From Sulfurovum sp. (lineage in GTDB: Bacteria; Campylobacterota; Campylobacteria; Campylobacterales; Sulfurovaceae), in contig JALSPX010000244.1 in assembly GCA_026985755.1 (NCBI GenBank), positions 1 to 27,138 on the forward strand: 27,138 nt of DNA, read 5' to 3'. Shown in pieces: positions 1 to 8,553 of the stretch (position 1 is the stretch's first letter; each line of letters begins with the position of its first letter). The position numbers and the translations under genes are program-made. The notes under the pieces were generated by a model. The model did no database searches, was not told the DNA's origin, and worked only from the letters and a program-made list of their open reading frames with translations.

Positions 1-10
1 AGAAGGATAC

Positions 11-373
11 ATGCGTCAAGGCAAGGATGTGGAGGATGATTTTATTTTGTTTAAGCAGGGGTTGTTGGAGCTAAAGGATACACATAGAGAGGATGTTGTG
101 CCTGAGGTGTTGTATCTAGAAGTAGAAAAAGAACTTGTACCCCTGAGTTTAAAAAATGATTTATTTGCCCCAGAGGGAAGATATATCACGCTATTAAATA
201 GTGAGAGTAAACGAGAAAAAGAAAAAAAGAGTAATGATACACTTGTATACCTCACAGTACAAGCCCAACAAATGCAACGAGATGGATATGAACTTATCAA
301 AGATATAGAGAACAGATGGCATACCCAAAAAATACCTTTTATCTATCTAAGTTATGATAAAATAGATGTTTAA
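11..373 (+). CDS. Hypothetical protein, possibly 5'-truncated
   Basis: I do not recognise this 120-residue protein. It is charged, has no signal peptide or membrane segment, and a Lys/Glu-rich stretch lies near residues 66-76. An AGAAGGA sequence at positions 1-7 could be a ribosome binding site for the ATG at 11, but the frame is also open to the window edge, so it may be the C-terminal part of a longer protein that begins outside. The stop is followed after 18 bases by the next gene on the same strand, so the two are probably co-transcribed. Function unknown; it may belong with the following two genes as one accessory unit. Confidence 0.55.
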   Translation: MRQGKDVEDDFILFKQGLLELKDTHREDVVPEVLYLEVEKELVPLSLKNDLFAPEGRYITLLNSESKREKEKKSNDTLVYLTVQAQQMQRDGYELIKDIENRWHTQKIPFIYLSYDKIDV

Positions 374-391
374 TGCATAGAGGACAGTAAA

Positions 392-910
392 GTGGAAGAT
401 AAAAAGTTTTACCTAGACGAGACCAAAGCATGGAAAGTTAGTATGAGGATACTAAAATATCTCACGCTTATTGCTATTGTTTTAGGTGTTTATACCTATT
501 ATCCACATAGCGATGTACGTAATCTAGAAGCAGAAAAGTACTTTATGACTGAGCTTAATAAGGCGATGAAAGATAAAGATGTTTTGGAGACAGATTTGAC
601 GGATTTTACTAAATTTCCGTGGACTGATGTATGTATTGGATATAGTAAAAATAAGACATTTAAAATGATATTTATAAAAGAGAGATTTTTAAGGGATATA
701 GAAAATAATTTAGACCTTTCTGAATATATCAGTATGCATCGATCTCAATTGTCGACGATGTCAGATAAGTATCCCGATATGTTAGCTAGCATTTGTACTT
801 ATAAAGGATATAATTTCATCATAACAAAAGTAGATAATACAAAAAACAAGTATATATTTGATACCCAAAGAAACTATAAAAAACGAAAGAAGGTACAAAA
901 TGAAAAATGA
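392..910 (+). CDS. Hypothetical single-pass membrane protein (GTG start)
   Basis: This 172-residue protein starts at GTG 392, supported by AGAGGA at 379-384 with a 7-base spacer. It has a short charged cytoplasmic N-terminus, one hydrophobic helix at about residues 22-38, and a remaining soluble part that is probably periplasmic, ending in a strongly basic Lys/Arg tail. A segment around residues 75-82 reads FPWTDVCI; W-x-x-V-C-I patterns occur in several small membrane-tethered proteins encoded next to toxins, but this is a weak resemblance from memory. Its last 11 bases overlap the next gene, implying translational coupling. Function is not established; an immunity-like role for the downstream protein is a guess. 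Confidence 0.7.
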   Translation: MEDKKFYLDETKAWKVSMRILKYLTLIAIVLGVYTYYPHSDVRNLEAEKYFMTELNKAMKDKDVLETDLTDFTKFPWTDVCIGYSKNKTFKMIFIKERFLRDIENNLDLSEYISMHRSQLSTMSDKYPDMLASICTYKGYNFIITKVDNTKNKYIFDTQRNYKKRKKVQNEK

Positions 911-1898
911 CGTAAAACAAATTACAATAGGTATAGAATCTTTGGCTCCTTTTGATGCATTTGGAGATATGCTAGGCAAAGGTCCATTTGCAGGAGATGG
1001 AGATGAACGTACATTTAATCCAAATGACAATAAACCTACAGATACTGCACGTATACGATATCATGCTGATATTGATATTGAGGAAAACAGACTTGAAAAG
1101 TATGACGCCAAAAGTACAGGAACAGAAAATCTAGCAACTGGAGCAAAAGAAACAGCAAAGATACCCCGTGAAACCCACTACAACCACACATCCAAAACAC
1201 TCACCTTCTCTTACAGTGGTGGCAATCCATTAGTAATGGGAGCTCCTGACATAGATATCAAAGGAGAATTAAAATTTAGTGAGGAAGAAGAGGGCTTACA
1301 TATTGCAGGAAGTCTCTATGGAGATGGTTTCCCTGCTACAGAGGCCTATGTGCACTTTAATGGTCAAGACAAAGGCGTGATGCTCGGTAGCAGTCCTATC
1401 AAAGCAGGGACAGATAAAGATTATGGTCCTACACAGCTTATAGATGGTGGTGTACTTGCTCAAGAAAAAATCATGGATATTGATGTAGCAGTCTCTTTTA
1501 AAGACCAGAGACCAGAGTATGTCACCAATATGCATACAGGACATAGATACACCGTAGAACAGTGGAATGAAAGACATGCCACTAAACCAATGGTCAGAGA
1601 GTATGATCATGCATGTCCTACCCTAGACCAAGAGGATAGAACCTTACCTGAAGAGTGTGACTACAATGACAATGGCATGCCCGTACAGATAGATAAAGAG
1701 ACAGATGTCTCATCCAACTACACTATTGTAAAAAACGGCATCATACTGCATGCAGACTACAACACCACAAAAGCAGAAGATATCCAACGTGCACCCAGCA
1801 GCACAGTGAAAAGTATCGATGCAGGCAAAGCCTTTGTAGAGGATTTGAATCTTTCTACAGATAATAGTAATGACCAAGGATATGGGATTGGGGATTAG
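900..1898 (+). CDS. Hypothetical acidic protein, possible effector (DUF3238-like features, uncertain)
   Basis: The 332-residue product starts at ATG 900: AAGAAGG at 887-893 sits 6 bases upstream. An in-frame ATG at 858 lies inside the preceding gene and lacks a comparable site. The protein is acidic, has no signal peptide or membrane helix, and appears rich in beta structure. Residues about 29-50 contain FAGDGDERTF followed by an Arg-containing strand and an Asp-rich strand, a layout that reminds me of secreted DUF3238-type domains found in polymorphic toxins, but I cannot verify this. A central part (about residues 110-170) looks like a beta-sandwich. It overlaps the membrane-protein gene before it by 11 bases. 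No catalytic motif is recognised, so the function remains unknown. Confidence 0.7.
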   Translation: MKNDVKQITIGIESLAPFDAFGDMLGKGPFAGDGDERTFNPNDNKPTDTARIRYHADIDIEENRLEKYDAKSTGTENLATGAKETAKIPRETHYNHTSKTLTFSYSGGNPLVMGAPDIDIKGELKFSEEEEGLHIAGSLYGDGFPATEAYVHFNGQDKGVMLGSSPIKAGTDKDYGPTQLIDGGVLAQEKIMDIDVAVSFKDQRPEYVTNMHTGHRYTVEQWNERHATKPMVREYDHACPTLDQEDRTLPEECDYNDNGMPVQIDKETDVSSNYTIVKNGIILHADYNTTKAEDIQRAPSSTVKSIDAGKAFVEDLNLSTDNSNDQGYGIGD

Positions 1899-1954
1899 TC
1901 TGATTTTTGATTGGACTACTTTACCGATAGGCTTTTATTTATGAAATGTTATTT

Positions 1955-1960
1955 TATAAT
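1955..1960 (+). promoter_or_regulatory. Candidate -10 element for ubiD
   Basis: A perfect TATAAT lies in the 92-base gap between the previous gene and ubiD, about 30 bases upstream of the ATG. There is no TG extension and no convincing -35. It also overlaps an in-frame ATG at 1946, which argues that translation begins at 1991 rather than there. Confidence 0.4.
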
Positions 1961-1990
1961 ATTTTCAATAATACACAGAGGAATACATAT

Positions 1991-3817
1991 ATGCAAGACG
2001 TAATAGAGTGGCTTAAAGAAAATGGCGATTTAAAGGTGATAGATGTACCCCTAGATGTGGAACTGGAAATCCCTCATGTGGCATATATCGAAGTAAAAAC
2101 AGATAACTCTCGTCCTATACTCTTTACCAAACCTATCAACAAAGCTAAAGGTATAGAGTATAATATGCCCGTACTTATGAATATCTTTGCAAATAAAGCG
2201 TTGACTCAGAAGATATTTGGTAAACATCCTGACCTTGTGGCAGAGGGGATAGATGAACTCCTTAAACTTAAACCACCTAAAGGACTCAAAGCTAAGCTAG
2301 CGATGATACCTAAGCTCTTTTCTCTTAAAAATGTATTTCCTAAACGCCTTAAGTTTAAGGGGGAGTGTCAAGAGCTTATCATTCCCAAAGCCGAAGTAGA
2401 TTTAGACAAGTTACCCATACTCAAAACGTGGGAAGAGGATGGTGGTGCGTTTATTACCATGGGGCAAGTCTATACCCAAAGCCTAGATGGTAGTATGCAA
2501 AACCTAGGGATGTACAGACTCCAACAGTATGACAAAAACCGTCTAGGGATGCACTGGCAGATACACAAAGATGCCAGCCACTTTTTCGACCAGTATCAAC
2601 GTGCAGGTAAAAAGATGCCTATCTCTGTCGCCATAGGGGGTGACCCTCTCTATATTTGGTGTGGGCAAGCACCTATGCCTCATGGAATGTTTGAGATGTT
2701 GCTTTATGGGTTTGTACGTGGTAAAAATGCACAGCTTGTCAAATCTATCAGCAACGATATCTATATCCCTAGAGATGTAGATATCGTCATAGAGGGTTTT
2801 GTAGACCCAACACTTACAGAGATAGAAGGGCCTTTTGGTGATCATACTGGCTACTATACACTCAAAGAGCCGTTTCCTGTGATGGAGGTAGAGACGATAA
2901 CTATGAAAAACAATCCCGTCTTTGCAGCCACTGTCGTGGGCAAGCCACCACTAGAAGACAAATATATGGGATGGGCGACCGAGCGTGTCTTCTTGCCTAT
3001 GCTTAAACCCATGGCGCCTGATCTCATAGACTATAATATGCCAGAAAATGGTGTATTTCATAATCTGATACTAGCCAAGATGAAGACACTTTATAAAGGG
3101 CATGCGATGCAGTTTATGCATGCATTTTGGGGTGTAGGTCAGATGAGCTTTGTGAAACATGCACTTTTTGTGGGTGAAGATGCGCCTGAGCTAGAAGAGT
3201 TTGAATCTCTTACTACGCATATACTGAACCGTCTGAGCCCTGAGAGAGTCTTTATTACCAAAGGGATAGTAGACCACTTAGACCACTCTTCTGCTGAGCA
3301 GTTTGTGGGAGGTAAGCTAGGGGTGGATGCTACGGGTGACGAGGTAGAAGAGGGTGTTTCTGAGTTTTTAGACGATGCAACACTACTAGAAAAAATGCAA
3401 GCCATAGACAACAACATTGCAGCACTTAAACAGTACTTTATCCAGACCAAAAACCCAGTGTGTGTCATAGCCGTAGAGAAAAAAGAGTCACAACTAGAGG
3501 TCATCAAAAAACTAGCCATTTTAGAGCCACATATCAAAGTACTCATCATTGTAGATATCGCCAACAACGACATAAACGACCCCTACATGCTAGTATGGAG
3601 AGTCACCAACAATATAGATGCGAGCCGTGACGTAGTACTAGAACCCTTCATCGCACTAGATGGTACAAACAAAGGAGAGCTAGATGTCTTTGCTCGTGAA
3701 TGGCCTGGCGATACTTTTTGTACCAAGTCTGTGTTGGATGATTTGCAGCAGATGGGGTTGATAGATATTGATGAGGATTTTGTTAGGAAGTTTGGGTTAT
3801 TACCTTATGGTCTGTAA
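1991..3817 (+). CDS. ubiD: UbiD family (prFMN-dependent) decarboxylase
   Basis: The 608-residue product is a UbiD-family decarboxylase, which uses prenylated FMN to remove an aromatic carboxylate. In Campylobacterota, which generally make menaquinone by the futalosine route, such a long UbiD homologue is expected to act in the late decarboxylation step (the role called MqnL), but that assignment is inference. Visible family features are the DGSMQNLGMYRLQ segment, the EGPFGDHTGYY segment with Glu279 and Asp284 (likely active site and metal/cofactor region), and VVGKPPLEDKYMGWATE. The start is ATG 1991, with AGAGGAA at 1977-1983; an in-frame ATG at 1946 precedes the -10 element. It is longer than E. 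coli UbiD (about 497 residues), as in other epsilonproteobacteria. Its 3' end overlaps thiI on the other strand by 13 bases. Confidence 0.9.
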   Translation: MQDVIEWLKENGDLKVIDVPLDVELEIPHVAYIEVKTDNSRPILFTKPINKAKGIEYNMPVLMNIFANKALTQKIFGKHPDLVAEGIDELLKLKPPKGLKAKLAMIPKLFSLKNVFPKRLKFKGECQELIIPKAEVDLDKLPILKTWEEDGGAFITMGQVYTQSLDGSMQNLGMYRLQQYDKNRLGMHWQIHKDASHFFDQYQRAGKKMPISVAIGGDPLYIWCGQAPMPHGMFEMLLYGFVRGKNAQLVKSISNDIYIPRDVDIVIEGFVDPTLTEIEGPFGDHTGYYTLKEPFPVMEVETITMKNNPVFAATVVGKPPLEDKYMGWATERVFLPMLKPMAPDLIDYNMPENGVFHNLILAKMKTLYKGHAMQFMHAFWGVGQMSFVKHALFVGEDAPELEEFESLTTHILNRLSPERVFITKGIVDHLDHSSAEQFVGGKLGVDATGDEVEEGVSEFLDDATLLEKMQAIDNNIAALKQYFIQTKNPVCVIAVEKKESQLEVIKKLAILEPHIKVLIIVDIANNDINDPYMLVWRVTNNIDASRDVVLEPFIALDGTNKGELDVFAREWPGDTFCTKSVLDDLQQMGLIDIDEDFVRKFGLLPYGL

Positions 3818-5253
3818 ACCTTCACATTCTCAGCACCTTGGTCATCACGTAAATACTGTGCATGCAGTTGTGACATGATACCTTTTTCGCAATAGAGCAG
3901 ATACTCTTTATCTTTGGGTAGCTTCTTAAATTCAGACTTTAATCTATGGAATGGTATTTTAATACTTTTGCATGGGGTTTCTATACAGGTATCTTCTGCA
4001 CGTATATCTATCACGACAACATTATCATTTAACGTTGAGACAACTTCTACTGCTGCATTGTTTGTGATATCATCAAGTATTTCATCTACGTAGATGTGTT
4101 GGGCATTATCTATAGCTTTGTCTAGTACAGTGTAATCGAAACGTTTTGCTTCACGCTCCATACGCTTGTATGAGCCATGTGTGATAGGGTTTTTAGATAT
4201 GACACCACAGTACTCAGGCATACTCTCTGCAAATCTACGTGTGCCAATGCTGTTTGCTATCTCTATTATATCTGGTTTGTTCATGGTAGCAAGGGGCCGT
4301 AAAATGAGTTTGTTTGTCACTTGGTCTATAAGTGCTAGATTGCGTAATGTTTGGCTAGAGACTTGTGCCACAGATTCACCTGTAAGTAGGGCATCTATTT
4401 CCATCTCGTTGGCTATTTTTTCAGAGGCTAGAAGCATAAGACGTTTGAGGGTTACGCCCATGTATGTCTCATGCGTAGAAGAAAATATTTCAGTGAGTAC
4501 ATCATCAAAAGGTACCGAAATGAATTTGACTCTATGTGAAGAGCCAAATTTAGACCATAGATAAAGAGCTACTTGTTTAACCCCTATCTCATGTGCTGCA
4601 CCACCAAGATTAAAAAAGATAAAGTGCGTTTTCATTCCTCGTTTTATGGAAAGATATGAAGCCACAGTAGAGTCAAAACCACCAGACATGAGAGAGAGTA
4701 TATCACCTTGTGTCCCCAGAGGAAATCCTGAGAGCCCCTTATGTTTTTGAGTGATAATATTGAGTTGGTTATTGAGAAGTTCTATACGTATGGTTACTTC
4801 TGGATTATGTAAGTCTACACCATTATTTGGATAGGTTGCTAGCATATAGCCACCTATTGTCTGTTCTAATTCTGTGGAGCGAAAGGTGTGATTGCCTGAG
4901 CGTTTTGCTCTGATGACAAAGGTTTTATCCTCTATCTCATGATGCATCACTTCACCCACTTTGATTTTAATCTCATCTAAGGTATTCATTTGGTCATATT
5001 GTAAGGCTTCTAGGACTTGTTCTATACCTGGTGTGTTGAGTAATAGGTCTCGTACTTCCACTACTAACTCTACAGGTGTAACAACCTCAATCTTGTCTGA
5101 AAATTTCCGTATGTCTATTTTTTCAGAAATAGATCCTAGCATTTTTAATAGATTATTATACAGCTGTCCAACCATTTGACGTTTGGCACTGGATCCTTTT
5201 ACCATGATTTCAGGAAAAAGTTTTAGAATGAATTTTTGGGTTGATATTTGCAC
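3805..5253 (-). CDS. thiI: tRNA 4-thiouridine synthase ThiI, with C-terminal rhodanese domain
   Basis: ThiI adenylates uridine-8 of tRNA and transfers persulfide sulfur to make 4-thiouridine; the same sulfur relay can feed thiazole synthesis. The 482-residue product has the exact length of the E. coli enzyme and aligns throughout: N-terminal ferredoxin-like and THUMP region (to about residue 165), the PP-loop SGGFDST at 190-196, NLGGAAHEIGVKQ, MPEYCGVIS with Cys349 (partner of the catalytic disulfide) and a C-terminal rhodanese domain with Cys455 in LLYCEKG. The E. coli Cys207 position is Ile/Phe here, which is tolerated. I chose GTG 5253 because an extended -10 lies at 5281-5289, downstream of the earlier ATG at 5310, and AAGG precedes the GTG. 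Convergent with ubiD and divergent from nadK. Confidence 0.95.
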   Translation of the reverse strand: MQISTQKFILKLFPEIMVKGSSAKRQMVGQLYNNLLKMLGSISEKIDIRKFSDKIEVVTPVELVVEVRDLLLNTPGIEQVLEALQYDQMNTLDEIKIKVGEVMHHEIEDKTFVIRAKRSGNHTFRSTELEQTIGGYMLATYPNNGVDLHNPEVTIRIELLNNQLNIITQKHKGLSGFPLGTQGDILSLMSGGFDSTVASYLSIKRGMKTHFIFFNLGGAAHEIGVKQVALYLWSKFGSSHRVKFISVPFDDVLTEIFSSTHETYMGVTLKRLMLLASEKIANEMEIDALLTGESVAQVSSQTLRNLALIDQVTNKLILRPLATMNKPDIIEIANSIGTRRFAESMPEYCGVISKNPITHGSYKRMEREAKRFDYTVLDKAIDNAQHIYVDEILDDITNNAAVEVVSTLNDNVVVIDIRAEDTCIETPCKSIKIPFHRLKSEFKKLPKDKEYLLYCEKGIMSQLHAQYLRDDQGAENVKVYRP

Positions 5254-5280
5254 ATGATGACCTTGTTTTATGTTGGTAGA

Positions 5281-5289
5281 ATTATAGCA
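5281..5289 (-). promoter_or_regulatory. Extended -10 promoter of thiI
   Basis: Read on the minus strand this is TGCTATAAT, a perfect extended -10. Initiation would fall near 5275, about 20 bases before the GTG start of thiI. This position rules out the ATG at 5310 for this transcript. Confidence 0.6.
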
Positions 5290-5336
5290 TATTACTGCAC
5301 ATATAATCATGACAAAGCAATTTTATGATACCCTAC

Positions 5337-5342
5337 TATAAT
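5337..5342 (+). promoter_or_regulatory. Candidate -10 element of nadK operon
   Basis: A perfect TATAAT 31 bases upstream of the nadK ATG, without TG extension and without a clear -35. It lies in the divergent gap with thiI and would drive nadK-recN-tatD and perhaps mltD. Confidence 0.5.
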
Positions 5343-5373
5343 TATTTTATTTTCTAAATTAAGCAGGAATAAC

Positions 5374-6249
5374 ATGAGTAGTGAAAAATTAAAAAAGATT
5401 CAAACAGCAGGATTTATGCTAAAACCAAATAATCCCAGTATAGGTGCATTATATGAGAAAATAAAAATACAATTTGAATCTAAAGGTATTGATGTACTAC
5501 TTTGGGAGAATTCGGCACAAATGATAGGGCATGAGGGGGTCAGTTTTGAAACCATGTGTCAAGAATCAGATTTTTTAGTTTCTCTTGGTGGTGATGGTAC
5601 GCTGCTTTCGCTTGTAAGACAATCCTATGCATATAAAAAACCTGTAGTGGGTATCAATGCTGGCACACTTGGGTTTTTGGCAGATGTCACCATAGAAGAT
5701 GTAGAGATGTTTTTAGAACAACTTTTAACAGATGAATATCGAATAGACCATAGAATGATGATTGCAGGACGTATTGAAAAAAAAAGTGGTGAAACAAAGG
5801 CATTTTTTGCATTAAATGATGTGGTGATTACTGGATCTAAACCCTCTAAGATGGTACAGATTAATGCCTCTATTTTGGGAGGTAAGTTCAATACGTATAG
5901 AGGAGATGGTGTTATTATCTCTACCCCAACAGGTTCTACGGCATATAATCTTGCTGCTGGTGGTCCTGTGGTTTATCCATTGACAAAGGCATTTATTATT
6001 ACACCGATATCAGCACACTCACTAGGCAATCAAAGACCATTGGTGGTTCCTGCAGATTTTAGTATTGAATTTGATGCAGATGGGTATGAGGTCATAGCAA
6101 CGATAGATGGTCAAGAGGTTTATGCACTAGAAGAGGGAGATATACTCTATGTAGAGGGTGCCAAAAGAGGCGCAAAACTGATACACAAAAAAGAGCGTAA
6201 CTACTTTTCAGTACTCCGAGAAAAACTACATTGGGGAGATAAACTTTGA
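5374..6249 (+). CDS. nadK: NAD kinase
   Basis: NAD kinase phosphorylates NAD to NADP in the cytoplasm, using ATP or polyphosphate. The 291-residue protein has the usual length. Diagnostic motifs are SLGGDGTLL (GGDGT at residues 72-76), the ALNDVVITG segment that binds NAD, and the glycine-rich TPTGSTAYNLAAGGP loop typical of the NadK/diacylglycerol kinase fold. An AGGA about 6 bases before the ATG supports the start. It is the first gene of a run with recN, tatD and mltD; its TGA overlaps the TTG start of recN by four bases, indicating coupling. The nadK-recN pairing is common across bacteria. Confidence 0.96.
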   Translation: MSSEKLKKIQTAGFMLKPNNPSIGALYEKIKIQFESKGIDVLLWENSAQMIGHEGVSFETMCQESDFLVSLGGDGTLLSLVRQSYAYKKPVVGINAGTLGFLADVTIEDVEMFLEQLLTDEYRIDHRMMIAGRIEKKSGETKAFFALNDVVITGSKPSKMVQINASILGGKFNTYRGDGVIISTPTGSTAYNLAAGGPVVYPLTKAFIITPISAHSLGNQRPLVVPADFSIEFDADGYEVIATIDGQEVYALEEGDILYVEGAKRGAKLIHKKERNYFSVLREKLHWGDKL

Positions 6250-7778
6250 TTGAGCGTCTCTATTTTCGTGACTTGGTTACCTTTGATCATGTTGAATTAG
6301 AATTTGACCAAGGTCTTGTTGTTTTTACAGGTCCTTCTGGAGCGGGTAAATCTATTTTAATCTCGACAATACTTGCTAGTTTTGGTCATACAGTCCAAAG
6401 TACTGCATCTTTATGTGAAGTAAACATTAAAAAACCTAAAAAATTAAATAGTGAATTGTATGACTTAGAAGACGAAATCACTATTAAGACGCTTAAAAAA
6501 GAGAAGTTACGTTATTTTATTGAGGGGCAAAATATTTCTAAAAAAGCATTAAAAGATCTTTTTGAACCTTATGTAAAATATCTTTCGGTAAGAGACAAGA
6601 GTGGGTTTGAGTCTCATCTGTTAATTGAGATAATTGACCATTCACTTATAAGTAAAGATAAATCCTATAAAAAACTAAAAAAAGAGTATGTGAAGCGTTA
6701 TGTAAATTATACTGAAAAAGCAAAAGAGCTTGAAAAAATAAAAAAAGATGAAGCTAAGTTGGCAGAACTTATAGAATTTACTACTTATGAAATAGAAAAA
6801 ATAGAAAAAATTAATCCGATAGTGGGTGAAGATGAAGAGCTTTTGAGAGTCAAAAAACAGCTTTCTCGTATAGATAAAATAAAAGATTCCTTAGCAGAAG
6901 CTATGCCTATATTCTCTTTAGAGAGTGCGGTACAAGATGTGTATAGATTGTTAGAAAAGGATGCTTCAGTGTTTGTGGATGCCATGAATCAGGTGCGTGC
7001 AGATTTTGAAGAGACAGAACATTTGGCTTCTGAACTCGAAGAGATGGACGTTGAAGATATACTTGATAGGCTTTCTGATATTACTACTCTACAACAGCGT
7101 TATGGTTCTATAGAAGAGGCTATAGCGTATAAACAAGAGAAAGAAAAAGAACTTGCGGGATACCAAAATATAGAGCAAGACAAAAGTATGCTTGAGAGTT
7201 TTTTAAATATGGAGTATATGGAACTTTCCACATTGGCAAGACAAATCACTTTTGCGCGTAAAAAAGAGGCGAAAAATATAGAAGCTGTATTGGAAAAGTA
7301 TTTAAAAACACTCAAACTGCCAAAACTTACTTTTATCTTTGAATCAGAAAAATTAATGCAGAGTGGGGCTGATGTACTGGATGTAGAACTTGATGGGTCT
7401 AAAACTTCTACATTGAGTGGAGGAGAGTTCAATCGTGTGCGATTGGCACTTATGGTTTCAACCATCAAGGAAGGAGAAAAAGAAGGTGTGCTGATTTTGG
7501 ATGAGATAGATGCAAATGTCAGTGGTGATGAATCTATTGCAATTGCAGAAATGATTGCTAAACTTTCTTTGAATTATCAGGTGTTTGCTATTTCACATCA
7601 GCCTCATCTTTCAGCACAGGCAGACCAACATATTGTCGTGACAAAAGATGGGGGAATAAGCCAAACCATAGAGTTGAGCCCAGAAGGTAGAGTAGATGAA
7701 ATTTCACGTATTATTGCAGGTGAAAATCCTACCAAAGAAGCCGTAGAGTTTGCCAAAAAATTAAGAGGTGTAGCATGA
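6246..7778 (+). CDS. recN: DNA repair protein RecN
   Basis: RecN is an SMC-like ATPase that acts at double-strand breaks to hold or organise DNA ends during recombination. The 510-residue product is a little shorter than E. coli RecN (553). Walker A is GPSGAGKS at residues 29-36; a long coiled-coil rich in Lys/Glu occupies about residues 135-350; the ABC signature LSGGEFNRVRLAL, Walker B GVLILDEIDANVSGDES and the switch histidine in ISHQPHLSAQAD follow near the C-terminus. The start is TTG 6246 with GGGGAGA at 6233-6239 (6-base spacer), overlapping the nadK stop. Its own stop overlaps the tatD start (ATGA). No lexA-type control is visible, as it is internal to the operon. Confidence 0.95.
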   Translation: MIERLYFRDLVTFDHVELEFDQGLVVFTGPSGAGKSILISTILASFGHTVQSTASLCEVNIKKPKKLNSELYDLEDEITIKTLKKEKLRYFIEGQNISKKALKDLFEPYVKYLSVRDKSGFESHLLIEIIDHSLISKDKSYKKLKKEYVKRYVNYTEKAKELEKIKKDEAKLAELIEFTTYEIEKIEKINPIVGEDEELLRVKKQLSRIDKIKDSLAEAMPIFSLESAVQDVYRLLEKDASVFVDAMNQVRADFEETEHLASELEEMDVEDILDRLSDITTLQQRYGSIEEAIAYKQEKEKELAGYQNIEQDKSMLESFLNMEYMELSTLARQITFARKKEAKNIEAVLEKYLKTLKLPKLTFIFESEKLMQSGADVLDVELDGSKTSTLSGGEFNRVRLALMVSTIKEGEKEGVLILDEIDANVSGDESIAIAEMIAKLSLNYQVFAISHQPHLSAQADQHIVVTKDGGISQTIELSPEGRVDEISRIIAGENPTKEAVEFAKKLRGVA

Positions 7779-8545
7779 TAATCGACACACATTGTCATTT
7801 GGATGATGAGAGATATAAAGAAGATTTAGATGAAGTGATTTTGCGTGCAAAAGCAGAAGGTGTGCATAAATTTATTATACCTGGTGCAGATGTTACTACG
7901 TTACCACGGGCAGTGGATATTGCTCAAAAGTATGATAATGTCTATTTTGCTGTAGGAGTCCATCCTTATGATATAGAAGGCTATGACAGAAGCGTTTTGG
8001 AGCAATATGTACATCATCCTAAATGTGTTGCTATAGGTGAGTGTGGATTGGATTATTTTCGTTTACCTGAGAGTGATGAAGCGATACGTGAAGAGAAAAA
8101 AAGACAAAAAGAAGTTTTTGTTGATCAAATTATTTGGGCAAAAGAGCTAAAAAAACCTCTGATTGTACATGTGAGAGAGTCTAGTGCTGACTGTTTGGCA
8201 TTGCTTGATAAACACGCGGGTAAAGAGGGAGGTGTACTGCATTGCTATAATGCGGATGAATCATTGCTGAAATTGGCTTCAAAAAACTTTTATTATGGTA
8301 TTGGTGGTGTCATCACATTTAAAAATGCACGAAAACTTGTAAATGTCTATCCTAAAATACCACAAGAGAAACTTCTTTTAGAAACTGATGCTCCATATTT
8401 GACACCACATCCTTTTAGAGGGCAGCGTAATGAGCCCAGCTATACAACACTTGTAGCCAAGAAAATGTCTGAACTCTCGAATAAACCTCTCAATGAGATC
8501 ATACGCTGCAGTACAGAAAATGCCAATAGGCTTTTTGGTTTTTAG
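7775..8545 (+). CDS. tatD: TatD family metal-dependent hydrolase (DNase)
   Basis: TatD-family proteins are cytoplasmic metal-dependent hydrolases with a TIM barrel, several of which act as 3'-5' DNases. The 256-residue length is typical. The metal-binding HxH (His6, His8 in DTHCHLD) is present, as are GECGLDYFR, LIVHVRESSAD and LLETDAPYLTPHPFRG with the conserved late Asp. It overlaps recN by four bases and is followed after 8 bases by mltD. The tatD-mltD neighbourhood is what I recall from Helicobacter and Campylobacter genomes, so its place here is ancestral. The true substrate is not settled by sequence. Confidence 0.93.
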   Translation: MIIDTHCHLDDERYKEDLDEVILRAKAEGVHKFIIPGADVTTLPRAVDIAQKYDNVYFAVGVHPYDIEGYDRSVLEQYVHHPKCVAIGECGLDYFRLPESDEAIREEKKRQKEVFVDQIIWAKELKKPLIVHVRESSADCLALLDKHAGKEGGVLHCYNADESLLKLASKNFYYGIGGVITFKNARKLVNVYPKIPQEKLLLETDAPYLTPHPFRGQRNEPSYTTLVAKKMSELSNKPLNEIIRCSTENANRLFGF

Positions 8546-8553
8546 GAAAATAG

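Noticed and set aside
1946..1990. Longer ubiD start at ATG 1946
   Set aside because: It has no ribosome site and overlaps the TATAAT element; ATG 1991 has AGAGGAA at good spacing and gives the family-like N-terminus.
3139..3573. Minus-strand open frame of about 140 codons inside ubiD
   Set aside because: Ser/Thr-rich, no family signature, no ribosome site; an antisense shadow of a well-recognised gene.
5254..5310. Longer thiI start at 5310
   Set aside because: It lies upstream of the perfect extended -10 at 5281-5289, and the GTG at 5253 gives exactly the length of E. coli ThiI.
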